From: an uncultured Bacilli bacterium
GTDB taxonomy: Bacteria > Bacillota_I > Bacilli_A > RF39 > UBA660
Reading direction: 5' to 3'
NCBI GenBank assembly: GCA_934167485.1
Contig: CAKPKL010000009.1
Span: 1-60,732 of the forward strand
DNA: 60,732 nucleotides
A program made the translations under genes and the position numbers. Under the pieces are notes generated by a model that saw nothing but the letters and a program-made list of their open reading frames with translations, did no database searches and was not told the origin of the DNA. Of this stretch, positions 34,745 through 43,240 are shown piece by piece; the stretch's first letter is position 1; the number at the start of each line of letters is the position of its first letter.

Positions 34745-36284
34745 CTAATTTTTTATCTTTATCTATTCTTATAAATAAAGGTTCTGGATCATTTAATTCC
34801 TTTTGAGGTTCTAGTTTTCCAAATTTCTCTGTTGTACTTATATCTTTAATATTCGTATTTAATTGTTCAAATATTCTATCACTAGTACTTGGAAGATATG
34901 GTGATAATAATATTGCACCAATTCTAATAGATTCTAGTAAATTATATATAACTGTTTTTAATCTATCAGTTTTTCCTTCTTTAGCAAGTGTCCATGGTGT
35001 TGTTTCATCAATATATTTATTACATCTTTTAAATATTTCAAATACCTCATCTATTGCTTCTGATACTTTTAGATCATCCATTTTTTCTATACATTTTTTA
35101 TAAGCACCTGTAACTATTTCAATTAAATCATCATCTATTGTTTCTTTTATACCTATATCAGGAACTATACCATTAAAATATTTTTTAGCCATTGAAATTG
35201 TTCTGTTAACTAAATTTCCAAGAATGTTTGCTAAATCTGAATTGAATCTTTCAATAAGTAATTCATAAGTTATATTTCCATCGTTTGCAAAAGGTATTTC
35301 ATGTAGAACATAATATCTTACAGCATCTACTCCAAACTCATTTACTAAATCATCTGCATATATAGCATTACCTCTACTTTTACCTATTTTATCGTTATTA
35401 GATAGCAACCAAGGATGTCCAAATATTTGATGTGGTAATTCCAAATCTAAACTCCATAAGAATGCAGGCCAATATATACTATGAAATCTAACTATATCTT
35501 TCCCTATTAAATGAAGATCTGCTGGCCACCATTTTTTAAATTCTTCACTTGGAGCATCTACATCATATCCTATGTTTGTAATATAATTTGTAAGAGCATC
35601 TAACCATACGTATATAACATGTTTTGAATCAAAATCTACTGGTATACCCCAATCAAAAGATGTACGTGAAACACATAAATCTTGTAATCCAGGTTTTATA
35701 AAATTGTTTAACATTTCATTTTTCCTTGACTCTGGTTGAATAAAATGAGGATGTTCTTCAATATATTTTTCTAACTTTTTTTGATACTTAGATAATTTAA
35801 AGAAATATGCTTCTTCACATTTTTCACTTACTTCTCTACCACAATCAGGACATTTTCCATCTACTAGTTGTGATTCTGTCCAAAATGATTCACAAGGTGT
35901 ACAATATAATCCCTTATATTCCCCTAAATATATATCACCTTTATCATACATTTTTTTAAATATTTTTTGAACTTGTTTTTCATGTATTTTATCTGTTGTT
36001 CTTACAAATTTATCATATGAGGTATTCATAATATCCCATATTTTTTTTATTTCAGTTGATATTTCATCTACAAATTGTTTAGGTGTTTTACCTAAATCTT
36101 TAGCTTTTAATTCTATTTTTTCTCCATGTTCATCTGTTCCTGTTTGAAAATAAACATCATAACCTTCTAATCTTTTAAATCTAGCAATCGCGTCTGCAAG
36201 AACTATTTCATAAGTATTACCTATATGTGGCTTTCCAGATGTATATGCGATTGCTGTTGATATATAATATTTTTGTTTTTCCAT
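34728..36284 (-). CDS. metG: Methionyl-tRNA synthetase (short form)
   Basis: The 518-residue class I synthetase has HIGN near residues 20-23, a zinc knuckle with CTPC and CPDC near 127-148, and KIGKS as the KMSKS loop near 298. It charges elongator and initiator tRNA-Met. It lacks the ~110-residue C-terminal tRNA-binding/dimerisation domain of B. subtilis MetS, so it is probably monomeric. It lies 1 base downstream of dut in a two-gene operon controlled by a methionine T-box leader. Confidence 0.96.
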   Translation of the reverse strand: MEKQKYYISTAIAYTSGKPHIGNTYEIVLADAIARFKRLEGYDVYFQTGTDEHGEKIELKAKDLGKTPKQFVDEISTEIKKIWDIMNTSYDKFVRTTDKIHEKQVQKIFKKMYDKGDIYLGEYKGLYCTPCESFWTESQLVDGKCPDCGREVSEKCEEAYFFKLSKYQKKLEKYIEEHPHFIQPESRKNEMLNNFIKPGLQDLCVSRTSFDWGIPVDFDSKHVIYVWLDALTNYITNIGYDVDAPSEEFKKWWPADLHLIGKDIVRFHSIYWPAFLWSLDLELPHQIFGHPWLLSNNDKIGKSRGNAIYADDLVNEFGVDAVRYYVLHEIPFANDGNITYELLIERFNSDLANILGNLVNRTISMAKKYFNGIVPDIGIKETIDDDLIEIVTGAYKKCIEKMDDLKVSEAIDEVFEIFKRCNKYIDETTPWTLAKEGKTDRLKTVIYNLLESIRIGAILLSPYLPSTSDRIFEQLNTNIKDISTTEKFGKLEPQKELNDPEPLFIRIDKDKKLEELAN

Positions 36285-36285
36285 A

Positions 36286-36768
36286 TTATCCCTCTTTCTT
36301 TGATGTTGAACCTATACCACCCATTCTCGTAGTACTAACCTCATCATCATCTACCATTAAATATTTCATAAATATTCCTTGAATCATAGCTTCTCCTTTT
36401 TTTACACTATAATCCTTATCTCCTTCATTTTGAATTTTTATCCAAATATGACCCTCATTATCACTATTATTATAATAATCTGCATCTATTACTCCAACTT
36501 GATTGCACATTCGAACATTCCATTTAAATCCCATGCTACTTCTATCTATTAAAAATAAAACTTCATCATTATTGAATTGAGACTTAATTCCTGTTGGTAT
36601 TTTCATAATTTCTCCAGGTTTTAATGTATAATCAAAAAGTGCAAAAAAATCATATCCTGCTGAACTTTTAGTTCCTCTTTTTGGTAAATTATATGTCTCG
36701 TATAACTCCTTGTTATCACTAATATCCTTTTTAAATTGTTCAAAACTTATTTTTTCAAACTTTCTCAT
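36286..36768 (-). CDS. dut: dUTP pyrophosphatase
   Basis: A 160-residue trimeric-type dUTPase with the five family motifs in order: SAGYDFFA near 36, DRSSMGFK near 75, GVIDADYYNN near 92, the GEAMIQG segment near 124, and the C-terminal P-loop-like RMGGIGSTSKKEG. It converts dUTP to dUMP, keeping uracil out of DNA and feeding dTMP synthesis. It is the first gene after the T-box, so its expression should follow methionyl-tRNA charging, an odd coupling. AGGAGG precedes ATG. Confidence 0.93.
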   Translation of the reverse strand: MRKFEKISFEQFKKDISDNKELYETYNLPKRGTKSSAGYDFFALFDYTLKPGEIMKIPTGIKSQFNNDEVLFLIDRSSMGFKWNVRMCNQVGVIDADYYNNSDNEGHIWIKIQNEGDKDYSVKKGEAMIQGIFMKYLMVDDDEVSTTRMGGIGSTSKKEG

Positions 36769-36780
36769 ATAACCTCCTAT

Positions 36781-36975
36781 AAAAAAAATTCACTTCCAGA
36801 TAAGGACGTGAATTTACGTGGTACCACCTTAATTTGTGCTAAAGCACCTTAAAACTATAACGTAGTTAACGTACAGCTCCAGACCCATTCGAAATATTTT
36901 AGTATTGTTTGTTTTCACCTTATCAAACTCTCTTATAAATACCTTGATATTTTTCTTTCCTTCTTCGCCTTTAAT
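36781..36975 (-). promoter_or_regulatory. T-box riboswitch, methionine-specific
   Basis: The minus-strand leader of dut-metG contains the T-box sequence AAGGTGGTACCACG (36817-36830), which forms the antiterminator and pairs with the uncharged tRNA end; an intrinsic terminator (AAATTCAC...GTGAATTTTTTTT, 36781-36815); and a stem I with AG-bulge-like AGAGAG, distal GGTGAAA and the specifier region GAATGGGTCTGGAG. The specifier reads AUG (36886-36888), matching metG. When uncharged tRNA-Met binds, transcription continues into dut and metG. Confidence 0.9.
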
Positions 36976-36981
36976 AACCAT

Positions 36982-37010
36982 ATTTTAGCACATTTCAAAT
37001 TATTGTTCAA
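36982..37010 (-). promoter_or_regulatory. Promoter of the T-box dut-metG operon
   Basis: Minus strand: TTGAAC (37005-37010), 17-bp spacer, TAAAAT (36982-36987). The -35 box lies in the last codons of spoVT. Transcription would begin near 36975. Confidence 0.8.
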
Positions 37011-37530
37011 GATATTTTGTCATAAATGATGAAACAATTCCAGCCATTTGAATTTCTGGCTCTCCTAATTTTTCATCTTCGCTTATTATTAATATCATTC
37101 CAGCAGCTTCACCATTTACAAGAATTGTACACATTACATAGCTGCAAACTAACTCTTCATCCTCTACAAAATTTAATTCTTTAAAATGGTTTTGCATAAT
37201 TTTATCTCTTCTTTGTATTGATTCTGTTATAAAACTACTTATGTTTTTACCTATATATTTCTTTTTTAATGGGCCACTTCCAGATACAACGGTGTCTGTA
37301 TCTGTTATAAATATACTATGTTTCATAAATGTATATATCGCATCTGTTAATTCTTGCGCTAAATCATTTATTTTATTCATCATTGAATATTTTTTTAGTA
37401 TTACTTCTTCATCACGTACAAATATCTCTAAGTTGTCTCCTTCCTTTATTCTTAAATTTTTTCTTATCTCTTTTGGTATAACCACACGACCTAAATCATC
37501 AATCCTTCTTATTATTCCAGTTGCTTTCAT
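37000..37530 (-). CDS. spoVT: Stage V sporulation regulator SpoVT
   Basis: The 176-residue protein joins an AbrB-type swapped-hairpin DNA-binding domain (1-50: RRIDDLGRVVIPKEIRKNL) to a GAF-like C-terminal domain (about 55-176). SpoVT adjusts sigma-G-dependent genes in the forespore and influences spore coat and germination. Length and both domains match the family. AGGAGGT precedes ATG. It is upstream of the T-box operon and ends within its promoter. Confidence 0.95.
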   Translation of the reverse strand: MKATGIIRRIDDLGRVVIPKEIRKNLRIKEGDNLEIFVRDEEVILKKYSMMNKINDLAQELTDAIYTFMKHSIFITDTDTVVSGSGPLKKKYIGKNISSFITESIQRRDKIMQNHFKELNFVEDEELVCSYVMCTILVNGEAAGMILIISEDEKLGEPEIQMAGIVSSFMTKYLEQ

Positions 37531-37606
37531 GTTTACCTCCTAAATTTATTTTGTATTAAATATTGGGTTTTATTCTAAAATTTGGTATAATGTTTATGGT
37601 GATAGT

Positions 37607-39001
37607 ATGAAATTTGATATTCTCGTTGAAGAAGAAGATAATTCTTTAATTTTTAAACCTATGTTACCTATTGATTTTTCTACAATAAATATGGATGCAT
37701 GTATGAAATATGATGATTGTATATTACTTAAAACATCAAATAGTGATTTAAATTTAAAAAAATTATATGATAACATTATAAAAACTAAGGATGAAATAGT
37801 TAAAGATTTTGATATTAAAGAAAAAGGTACTTTGGAAATTTCTTTTAATATTAATAAAGATGGTTTAAAAAATAAATTATTAGAATTTGTAAAAAAATAT
37901 AAGGATTTTAATATTGTAATATATGAAAAAAATTTTAAAGATATAATTGATGCTTTAGGAAATGAAAATTACCCTAATTTGAAAATAGAATTTCCTAATA
38001 GTGAAAAACCCATTTCATATAAAGAATTTTATGATATGTATCAAAAATTAATTGATATAATAGATTTTGTTAAACATTATAATCTAAGTCAATTAGAACA
38101 AACAATGTTAGTATATGATATAGTTAAATCTAATAAATACAAAAGGGAAGATTCAGGAGAAGACTATAGTACTTCTAGGGATTTGAATAAAATTATTTCA
38201 AATGATAAAATTGTTTGTGTCGGATTTTCAAATTTAATGGCTTTTATATTAACAAATTTAGATATAAAATGTAAAAGTGCGATATATGACTATTCTGATA
38301 AAAATAATATTGGACATCAAAGAAATTTTGTGCATTTAATTGATAATAAATATAATATAGATGGAATATTCTTTCTAGATGCAACATGGGATTCTAGAAA
38401 AAATGATGGATATTTAGATAATTATCAATTCTTTTTAAAACCATTTAGATTTTTTAAGTTTATTACCAAAACCGAAAATATAATATCTCCTGATAAATTT
38501 TCTATACTAGAAAAAAGTAATGAAGAGATTCTTAAAGAATTTGATAAGCCTATGAATTTTAAAGCAATAGCTAGTATATGTATGTTAAATAATGAAATTA
38601 ATCCTAATGAATTATCGCTTCCTAATTTATTTTCTAAATCAAAGGAAGAATTAAAAGAAATAGCAAGTAATGTTTTGCTAAAATTCAATAAAAAAATAAA
38701 TATAAATGCATTTAAAAATGCTCTATACAAAGTTAGAAAAATTGAATATATAAATGGAATTATTGATAAACCTTTGAATGAAAGTGATATTGATTCTATC
38801 TGTAATAAATATTATAAAGAAAATAGCGAAACAAAACTATTAAAGGTACTTGGATTATATCAAAAACCTACTTTAGATAAAGATTTAAAAGAAGCAAAAG
38901 CTAGTAGCATTGAAGAGGATTTGCTTAGAATGAAACTACTAAAATCAATGAAAGCTAAACTAAATGATTTACCAACAAATGATTATATTAAAAGGATGTA
39001 A
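37607..39001 (+). CDS. Transglutaminase-like cysteine protease-fold protein
   Basis: The 464-residue cytosolic protein has a central transglutaminase-like core with a plausible catalytic triad: Cys in IVCVGFSNL near 203, His in NFVHLI near 246, and Asp in FLDATWDS near 262. The N-terminal 130 residues and the helical C-terminal third (about 320-464) match no family I know. No signal peptide is seen, so it may act inside the cell, possibly as a protease or in peptide bridge chemistry. Weak ribosome site (GGTGATAGT). Own terminator. Confidence 0.7.
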   Translation: MKFDILVEEEDNSLIFKPMLPIDFSTINMDACMKYDDCILLKTSNSDLNLKKLYDNIIKTKDEIVKDFDIKEKGTLEISFNINKDGLKNKLLEFVKKYKDFNIVIYEKNFKDIIDALGNENYPNLKIEFPNSEKPISYKEFYDMYQKLIDIIDFVKHYNLSQLEQTMLVYDIVKSNKYKREDSGEDYSTSRDLNKIISNDKIVCVGFSNLMAFILTNLDIKCKSAIYDYSDKNNIGHQRNFVHLIDNKYNIDGIFFLDATWDSRKNDGYLDNYQFFLKPFRFFKFITKTENIISPDKFSILEKSNEEILKEFDKPMNFKAIASICMLNNEINPNELSLPNLFSKSKEELKEIASNVLLKFNKKININAFKNALYKVRKIEYINGIIDKPLNESDIDSICNKYYKENSETKLLKVLGLYQKPTLDKDLKEAKASSIEEDLLRMKLLKSMKAKLNDLPTNDYIKRM

Positions 39002-39020
39002 GTTATTTACATCTTATTTT
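38995..39020 (+). terminator. Terminator of the transglutaminase-like gene
   Basis: GATGTAA-GTTAT-TTACATC followed by a T-rich run; overlaps the stop codon. Confidence 0.8.
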
Positions 39021-39030
39021 TTTAACTTTT

Positions 39031-39071
39031 TTAGCACTCTTACTTGACAAGTGCTAAAATATGAGTATAAT
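39031..39071 (+). promoter_or_regulatory. CIRCE operator overlapping the clpB promoter
   Basis: TTAGCACTC, nine bases, then AAGTGCTAA (39031-39057) matches the HrcA-binding CIRCE inverted repeat with one mismatch in the right arm. The -35 TTGACA (39044-39049) lies in its spacer, followed after 16 bases by TATAAT (39066-39071). Bound HrcA would block the -35 region. Confidence 0.92.
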
Positions 39072-39093
39072 GTATATATAAGGAGATGATTTT

Positions 39094-41208
39094 ATGAATA
39101 ACAACGGATATGAAGAAAATTTACAAAATGTACTTGAAAAATATGGTCGTGATATTGTTGCTGCTGCTAAAGACGGAAAAATTGATCCCGTAATTGGTAG
39201 AGATGAAGAAATTCGTAATATCACCAGAATATTATCAAGGAAAACTAAAAATAATCCAGTATTAATAGGTGAACCTGGAGTTGGTAAAACTGCTATTGTA
39301 GAGGGACTTGCACTTCGTATTGTTAAGGGAGATGTTCCTAATAGTTTAAAAGATAAAACAATTTGGGAACTTGATATGGGAGCACTTATTGCTGGTGCGA
39401 AATATCGTGGTGAATTTGAAGAAAGGCTTAAAGCTGTTTTAAAAGAAATAAAAGATTCTGATGGGAAAATTATTTTGTTTATAGATGAAATTCATTTAAT
39501 AGTAGGTGCTGGAGCTCTTGAAGGTGCTATGGATGCTGGTAATTTACTTAAACCAATGTTAGCGCGTGGAGAAATTTTATGTATCGGAGCAACAACTTTA
39601 AACGAATATAGAAAATATATTGAAAAAGATGGCGCTCTTGAACGTAGATTTCAAAAAGTTTTAGTAGGTGCTCCAACAGTACAAGATACTGTTACAATAC
39701 TAAGAGGTCTTAAATCTAGGTTTGAAGTTTATCATGGAGTAACAATTAAAGATAAAGCCTTAATTGCTGCTGCAACTTTATCTGATAGATACATAACAGA
39801 TAGATTTTTGCCTGATAAAGCTATTGATTTAGTTGATGAAGCATGTGCTACTATTAAAGTTCAAATGGAATCTGTTCCAGTTGAGCTTGATACATTAACC
39901 CGTGAAATTATGCAATTACAAATAGAAAAAGAAGCTTTAAAAAAGGAAAAAGATGAAATTTCTAAAAATAGAATTAACGAAATTAATTCTAAACTAGAAA
40001 CTTTAAAAGCTAAAGAAACTAAATTAAGAAGTGATTGGGAAGATGAAAAAAATATCAATGTTAAAATAAATAAGAAAAAAGAAGAAATTGAAAAAACTTC
40101 TTTTGAACTTGAAAAAGCTGAAGATAATTATGATTATGAAAAAGCAGCAATATTAAGACATGGTACTCTTCCTAAGTTAAAAAAAGAATTAGAAGAATTA
40201 AACTTAAAAAATAAAAACGACATATTAAGTGATACTGTAGATGATGAGTCTATAGCTGCTATTGTTTCTAAATGGACAAATATTCCAGTAAGTAAATTAG
40301 TTGGTGGAGAAAAAGAAAAATTGCTTCATTTAAAGGATAATATGGCTAAAAGAGTTAAAGGTCAAGATCAAGCTCTTGAACTTGTATCTGAAGCTATTAA
40401 AAGAGCTCGTGCTGGTATTAAAGATCCTAATAGACCAATTGGTTCATTTATATTTTTAGGCCCTACTGGTGTTGGTAAAACTGAAGTTGCTCGTACATTA
40501 GCTAGTGAACTTTTTGATGATGAAAAACATATAGTTAGAATTGATATGAGTGAATATATGGAAGCTCATTCTGTATCAAGACTTGTAGGAGCTCCTCCAG
40601 GATATGTTGGATATGATGAGGGTGGACAATTAACAGAGGCAGTTAGAAGAAATCCTTACAGCATAGTTTTATTTGATGAAATTGAAAAAGCTCACAAAGA
40701 TGTATTTAATATATTACTTCAAATATTGGATGATGGTAGAATTACTGATTCCCAAGGTAGAACGGTAGATTTTAAAAACACAATAATTATTATGACATCT
40801 AATTTAGGTAGTGAATACATTTTAGAGAATAATAAAGATTCAAATAAATTAATTATGGAAGAATTAAGACATACATTTAAACCAGAATTTATAAATAGGA
40901 TTGATGAGATAATTATATTTAATCCATTAAATAAAGATGTTTTATATAGTATTCTTGATAATATAATTCATAATATAGAAAAAAGACTTGATAATATGCA
41001 TATTTCAATTAATTTAACAGATAAAGCTAAAAAATATGTTATTGATAATTCTTTTGATGAAAAATATGGCGCAAGACCTATGAAAAGATTTGTAAGTAAA
41101 AACATTGAATCATTGCTTGCCAATAACATTATTGAAGATAATATTAAATTTGGTGAAAATATTGTTATTGATATTGATAATGATAAATTTGTAATAAAAA
41201 ATGGCTAA
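39094..41208 (+). CDS. clpB: ClpB-type disaggregase lacking the N domain
   Basis: The 704-residue Hsp100 protein has two AAA modules: Walker A GEPGVGKT near 59 and Walker B LFIDEIH near 128, a coiled-coil middle domain (about 260-380), a second Walker A GPTGVGKT near 460, VLFDEIEKAH near 528, and the substrate-pore tyrosines KYRGEFEE and GYVGYDEGG. ClpB frees proteins from aggregates with DnaK. The usual ~150-residue N domain is missing; the protein starts just before NLQNVLEKYGRD. No ClpP-binding loop (IGF/LGF) is apparent, favouring ClpB over ClpC. AGGAGATGAT precedes ATG. The CIRCE makes it heat-inducible. Confidence 0.92.
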   Translation: MNNNGYEENLQNVLEKYGRDIVAAAKDGKIDPVIGRDEEIRNITRILSRKTKNNPVLIGEPGVGKTAIVEGLALRIVKGDVPNSLKDKTIWELDMGALIAGAKYRGEFEERLKAVLKEIKDSDGKIILFIDEIHLIVGAGALEGAMDAGNLLKPMLARGEILCIGATTLNEYRKYIEKDGALERRFQKVLVGAPTVQDTVTILRGLKSRFEVYHGVTIKDKALIAAATLSDRYITDRFLPDKAIDLVDEACATIKVQMESVPVELDTLTREIMQLQIEKEALKKEKDEISKNRINEINSKLETLKAKETKLRSDWEDEKNINVKINKKKEEIEKTSFELEKAEDNYDYEKAAILRHGTLPKLKKELEELNLKNKNDILSDTVDDESIAAIVSKWTNIPVSKLVGGEKEKLLHLKDNMAKRVKGQDQALELVSEAIKRARAGIKDPNRPIGSFIFLGPTGVGKTEVARTLASELFDDEKHIVRIDMSEYMEAHSVSRLVGAPPGYVGYDEGGQLTEAVRRNPYSIVLFDEIEKAHKDVFNILLQILDDGRITDSQGRTVDFKNTIIIMTSNLGSEYILENNKDSNKLIMEELRHTFKPEFINRIDEIIIFNPLNKDVLYSILDNIIHNIEKRLDNMHISINLTDKAKKYVIDNSFDEKYGARPMKRFVSKNIESLLANNIIEDNIKFGENIVIDIDNDKFVIKNG

Positions 41209-41225
41209 TTATTTAGCCATTTTTT
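41196..41225. terminator. Bidirectional terminator between clpB and the dehydrogenase gene
   Basis: TGGCTAA-TTAT-TTAGCCA flanked by A5 and T6; both convergent stop codons lie in it. Confidence 0.88.
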
Positions 41226-42267
41226 GATATTTTAATTCACCCATTTGTGATGTTGGAATAAATCCAGGTTTTGCTTTAATAACATCTGGTATTCTATTAA
41301 CAACAGATGCACAAGTAAGTTCTACTGTATTTGGTCTAGTAATAACTATTGTTGTATCTGGATCTCCATATATTGTCCATTCATTTTTATCACAATCTTC
41401 AGGAGCATAAACTTTTCCTATACATTCACTTTCTATAATTATTCCTTCTTTTGTTGTTGTTGTAACAACAGCACTCATTCCTGTTGCCATACCAGCTTTA
41501 ACAGTCATATTAAGTGTTGTTGAGTTTATATCTTCATCATGAGTTTGTGGTACACATTTTTGTGTTTGAGATAATACATTTAATTTTAATTTATCACATA
41601 ACCAACCATTAGTATTCCACATATAGCTTGGTAAGTATTCACCATTGTCTATTAATTTTTGTCTTTCCTCATCTGTAATTCTATCTACACTAGCTACTTC
41701 TTTATCAAATTCTTCCAAAGTAAGACCAGCACCATGTGCTTTTGCTAAAGCTATACCATAATCTTCTACATTATAAGATGAACTTCCTTTTATCTTTGTA
41801 ATATTATGTGTTGCACCAGCAAGTGTTGTAATTAAATTACCCCAAAATGCATCTTGATAACCACTTCCAGTAATAGTACAATTATTTTTACGAGCTAACT
41901 CAGCGATTTCTTTTGTAAGATTAGGTGATGAATTAAATGGATAAAATGCTTCCTCACAAGTTGTAATAGCATTTACACCACATTTAGCACATGTTAAAAG
42001 TGCTTCTTTTACATCGTTCATCAAACTCATAGTAGTAACAAGGGCAACATCAGGTTTAGTTTCATTAAGTAAGTTCTCTAATTCTTTAGCATCACGAATT
42101 ATTACTCCTACTTTATCACAACCTATTACCTCGCTTACATCACATCCTATAACACTAGGGTTAACATCTACTGCTCCAACTATTTCATGTCCATTTTCCA
42201 TGGCATACTTCATAGTATATATTGACATTTTCCCACAACCAATTTGAACAAATTTTATTTTTTCCAT
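41209..42267 (-). CDS. ord: 2,4-diaminopentanoate dehydrogenase
   Basis: The 352-residue protein has an N-terminal NAD(P)-binding Rossmann fold (QIGCGKMSIYTMKYA...VGAVDVNP) and a C-terminal domain typical of the DAP dehydrogenase family (GSGYQDAFWGNLI; TGMSAVVTTTTKEGI). The family enzyme oxidatively deaminates 2,4-diaminopentanoate to 2-amino-4-oxopentanoate in ornithine fermentation, first described in Clostridium sticklandii. The mutase, racemase and thiolase genes that usually accompany it are not here, so the rest of the pathway must be elsewhere or the enzyme serves another amine. It has its own strong promoter and GAGGAGG. Confidence 0.85.
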   Translation of the reverse strand: MEKIKFVQIGCGKMSIYTMKYAMENGHEIVGAVDVNPSVIGCDVSEVIGCDKVGVIIRDAKELENLLNETKPDVALVTTMSLMNDVKEALLTCAKCGVNAITTCEEAFYPFNSSPNLTKEIAELARKNNCTITGSGYQDAFWGNLITTLAGATHNITKIKGSSSYNVEDYGIALAKAHGAGLTLEEFDKEVASVDRITDEERQKLIDNGEYLPSYMWNTNGWLCDKLKLNVLSQTQKCVPQTHDEDINSTTLNMTVKAGMATGMSAVVTTTTKEGIIIESECIGKVYAPEDCDKNEWTIYGDPDTTIVITRPNTVELTCASVVNRIPDVIKAKPGFIPTSQMGELKYQKMAK

Positions 42268-42290
42268 ATTATCCTCCTCTTATTATCTTA

Positions 42291-42319
42291 AGTATATAAT
42301 GAACTTTGCGCGAATTCAA
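42291..42319 (-). promoter_or_regulatory. Promoter of the diaminopentanoate dehydrogenase gene
   Basis: Minus strand: TTGAAT (42314-42319), 17-bp spacer, TATACT (42291-42296). I see no further gene in the remaining AT-rich ~200 bp towards 42522. Confidence 0.75.
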
Positions 42320-42521
42320 TAGAATTTTAGATGTTTTTTACAAATTTAACACTTATTTACAATAAGTATTTTAATCCAATTTATTTTAATCTAACCAAAA
42401 TCTCAGCAATGTATAAATAGTATATTTTAAAACTTTAACTCTCACTAATATATATTATCGAAAAAATTTTTATGCCTTGCTTAAATTTAAGTTAAAAAGC
42501 AAAATTAACCAAATAATACTA

Positions 42522-42552
42522 TTAAAAAGATAACATTTTTGTTACCTTTTAA
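42522..42552 (-). terminator. Terminator of the accessory operon
   Basis: On the minus strand TTAAAAGGTAAC pairs with GTTATCTTTTTAA around a 6-nt loop, with one G-U pair, 12 bases after the last gene's stop. Confidence 0.7.
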
Positions 42553-42564
42553 ATAATCATAAAC

Positions 42565-43230
42565 CTATTTAATTGTTATTTGAATTCCTTTTACAAGTTT
42601 TGCATTATCGTCCAACATAAATAAAACTTGTCCATATGATTCATAATATGAAATACTATTATGATATTCAGCTTTAATACTTTTGTCAGTTTCATCTATT
42701 TCGTAATTCTTTGTTCCAAACAATCTTTTTACATCTTCTATTGTAGAATTATTTTTTATTCCATAAAATGAAAAGTTTGCGTTGCTTGTCGATAAATAAA
42801 TGACATTAGCATTTTTAACTAAAGTTTCACTCGGAGTATTATCAACGCAAAGATAAATTGTGGAATTATTTTTATTTAAATAAATACAAATATTGTTTTG
42901 AATACTTTCAATATCTATATTATTTTGCTCATATAATTCCTTTTCTTCTTCAGTTAGCTCGACTTTCCCTGCCTTAGAAACTGTTTGATTTATTATATCT
43001 GTATACTCTTCATCTATTTGCCAATTGTTTGCCAAAAATTGTGAAATACTATATGGATGATTATAATCCATACTATCTAAATTGATTTTAAATTCACTCC
43101 AATCAACAACATCAGTTGATTGCATATCTTTATCTTTTGAACCATTACTATTTGCTTGTTTTCCACATCCTGTAGTAATGCCTAATATTAATAATCCACA
43201 TATTAAACTTAATAATATTTTATTTTTCAT
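42565..43230 (-). CDS. Hypothetical lipoprotein
   Basis: The 221-residue protein has a lipoprotein signal peptide with lipobox LGITTGC ending near residue 22, so it should be anchored on the outer face of the membrane. The mature part (about 200 residues, Asn/Asp/Tyr-rich) matches no family I recognise. The start at 43230 is chosen because GAGGTGG ends five bases before it; an in-frame GTG nine bases upstream would overlap the ribosome site. It is the last gene of the accessory operon, 10 bp after the previous gene. Confidence 0.75.
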   Translation of the reverse strand: MKNKILLSLICGLLILGITTGCGKQANSNGSKDKDMQSTDVVDWSEFKINLDSMDYNHPYSISQFLANNWQIDEEYTDIINQTVSKAGKVELTEEEKELYEQNNIDIESIQNNICIYLNKNNSTIYLCVDNTPSETLVKNANVIYLSTSNANFSFYGIKNNSTIEDVKRLFGTKNYEIDETDKSIKAEYHNSISYYESYGQVLFMLDDNAKLVKGIQITIK

Positions 43231-43240
43231 TTTTTCCACC

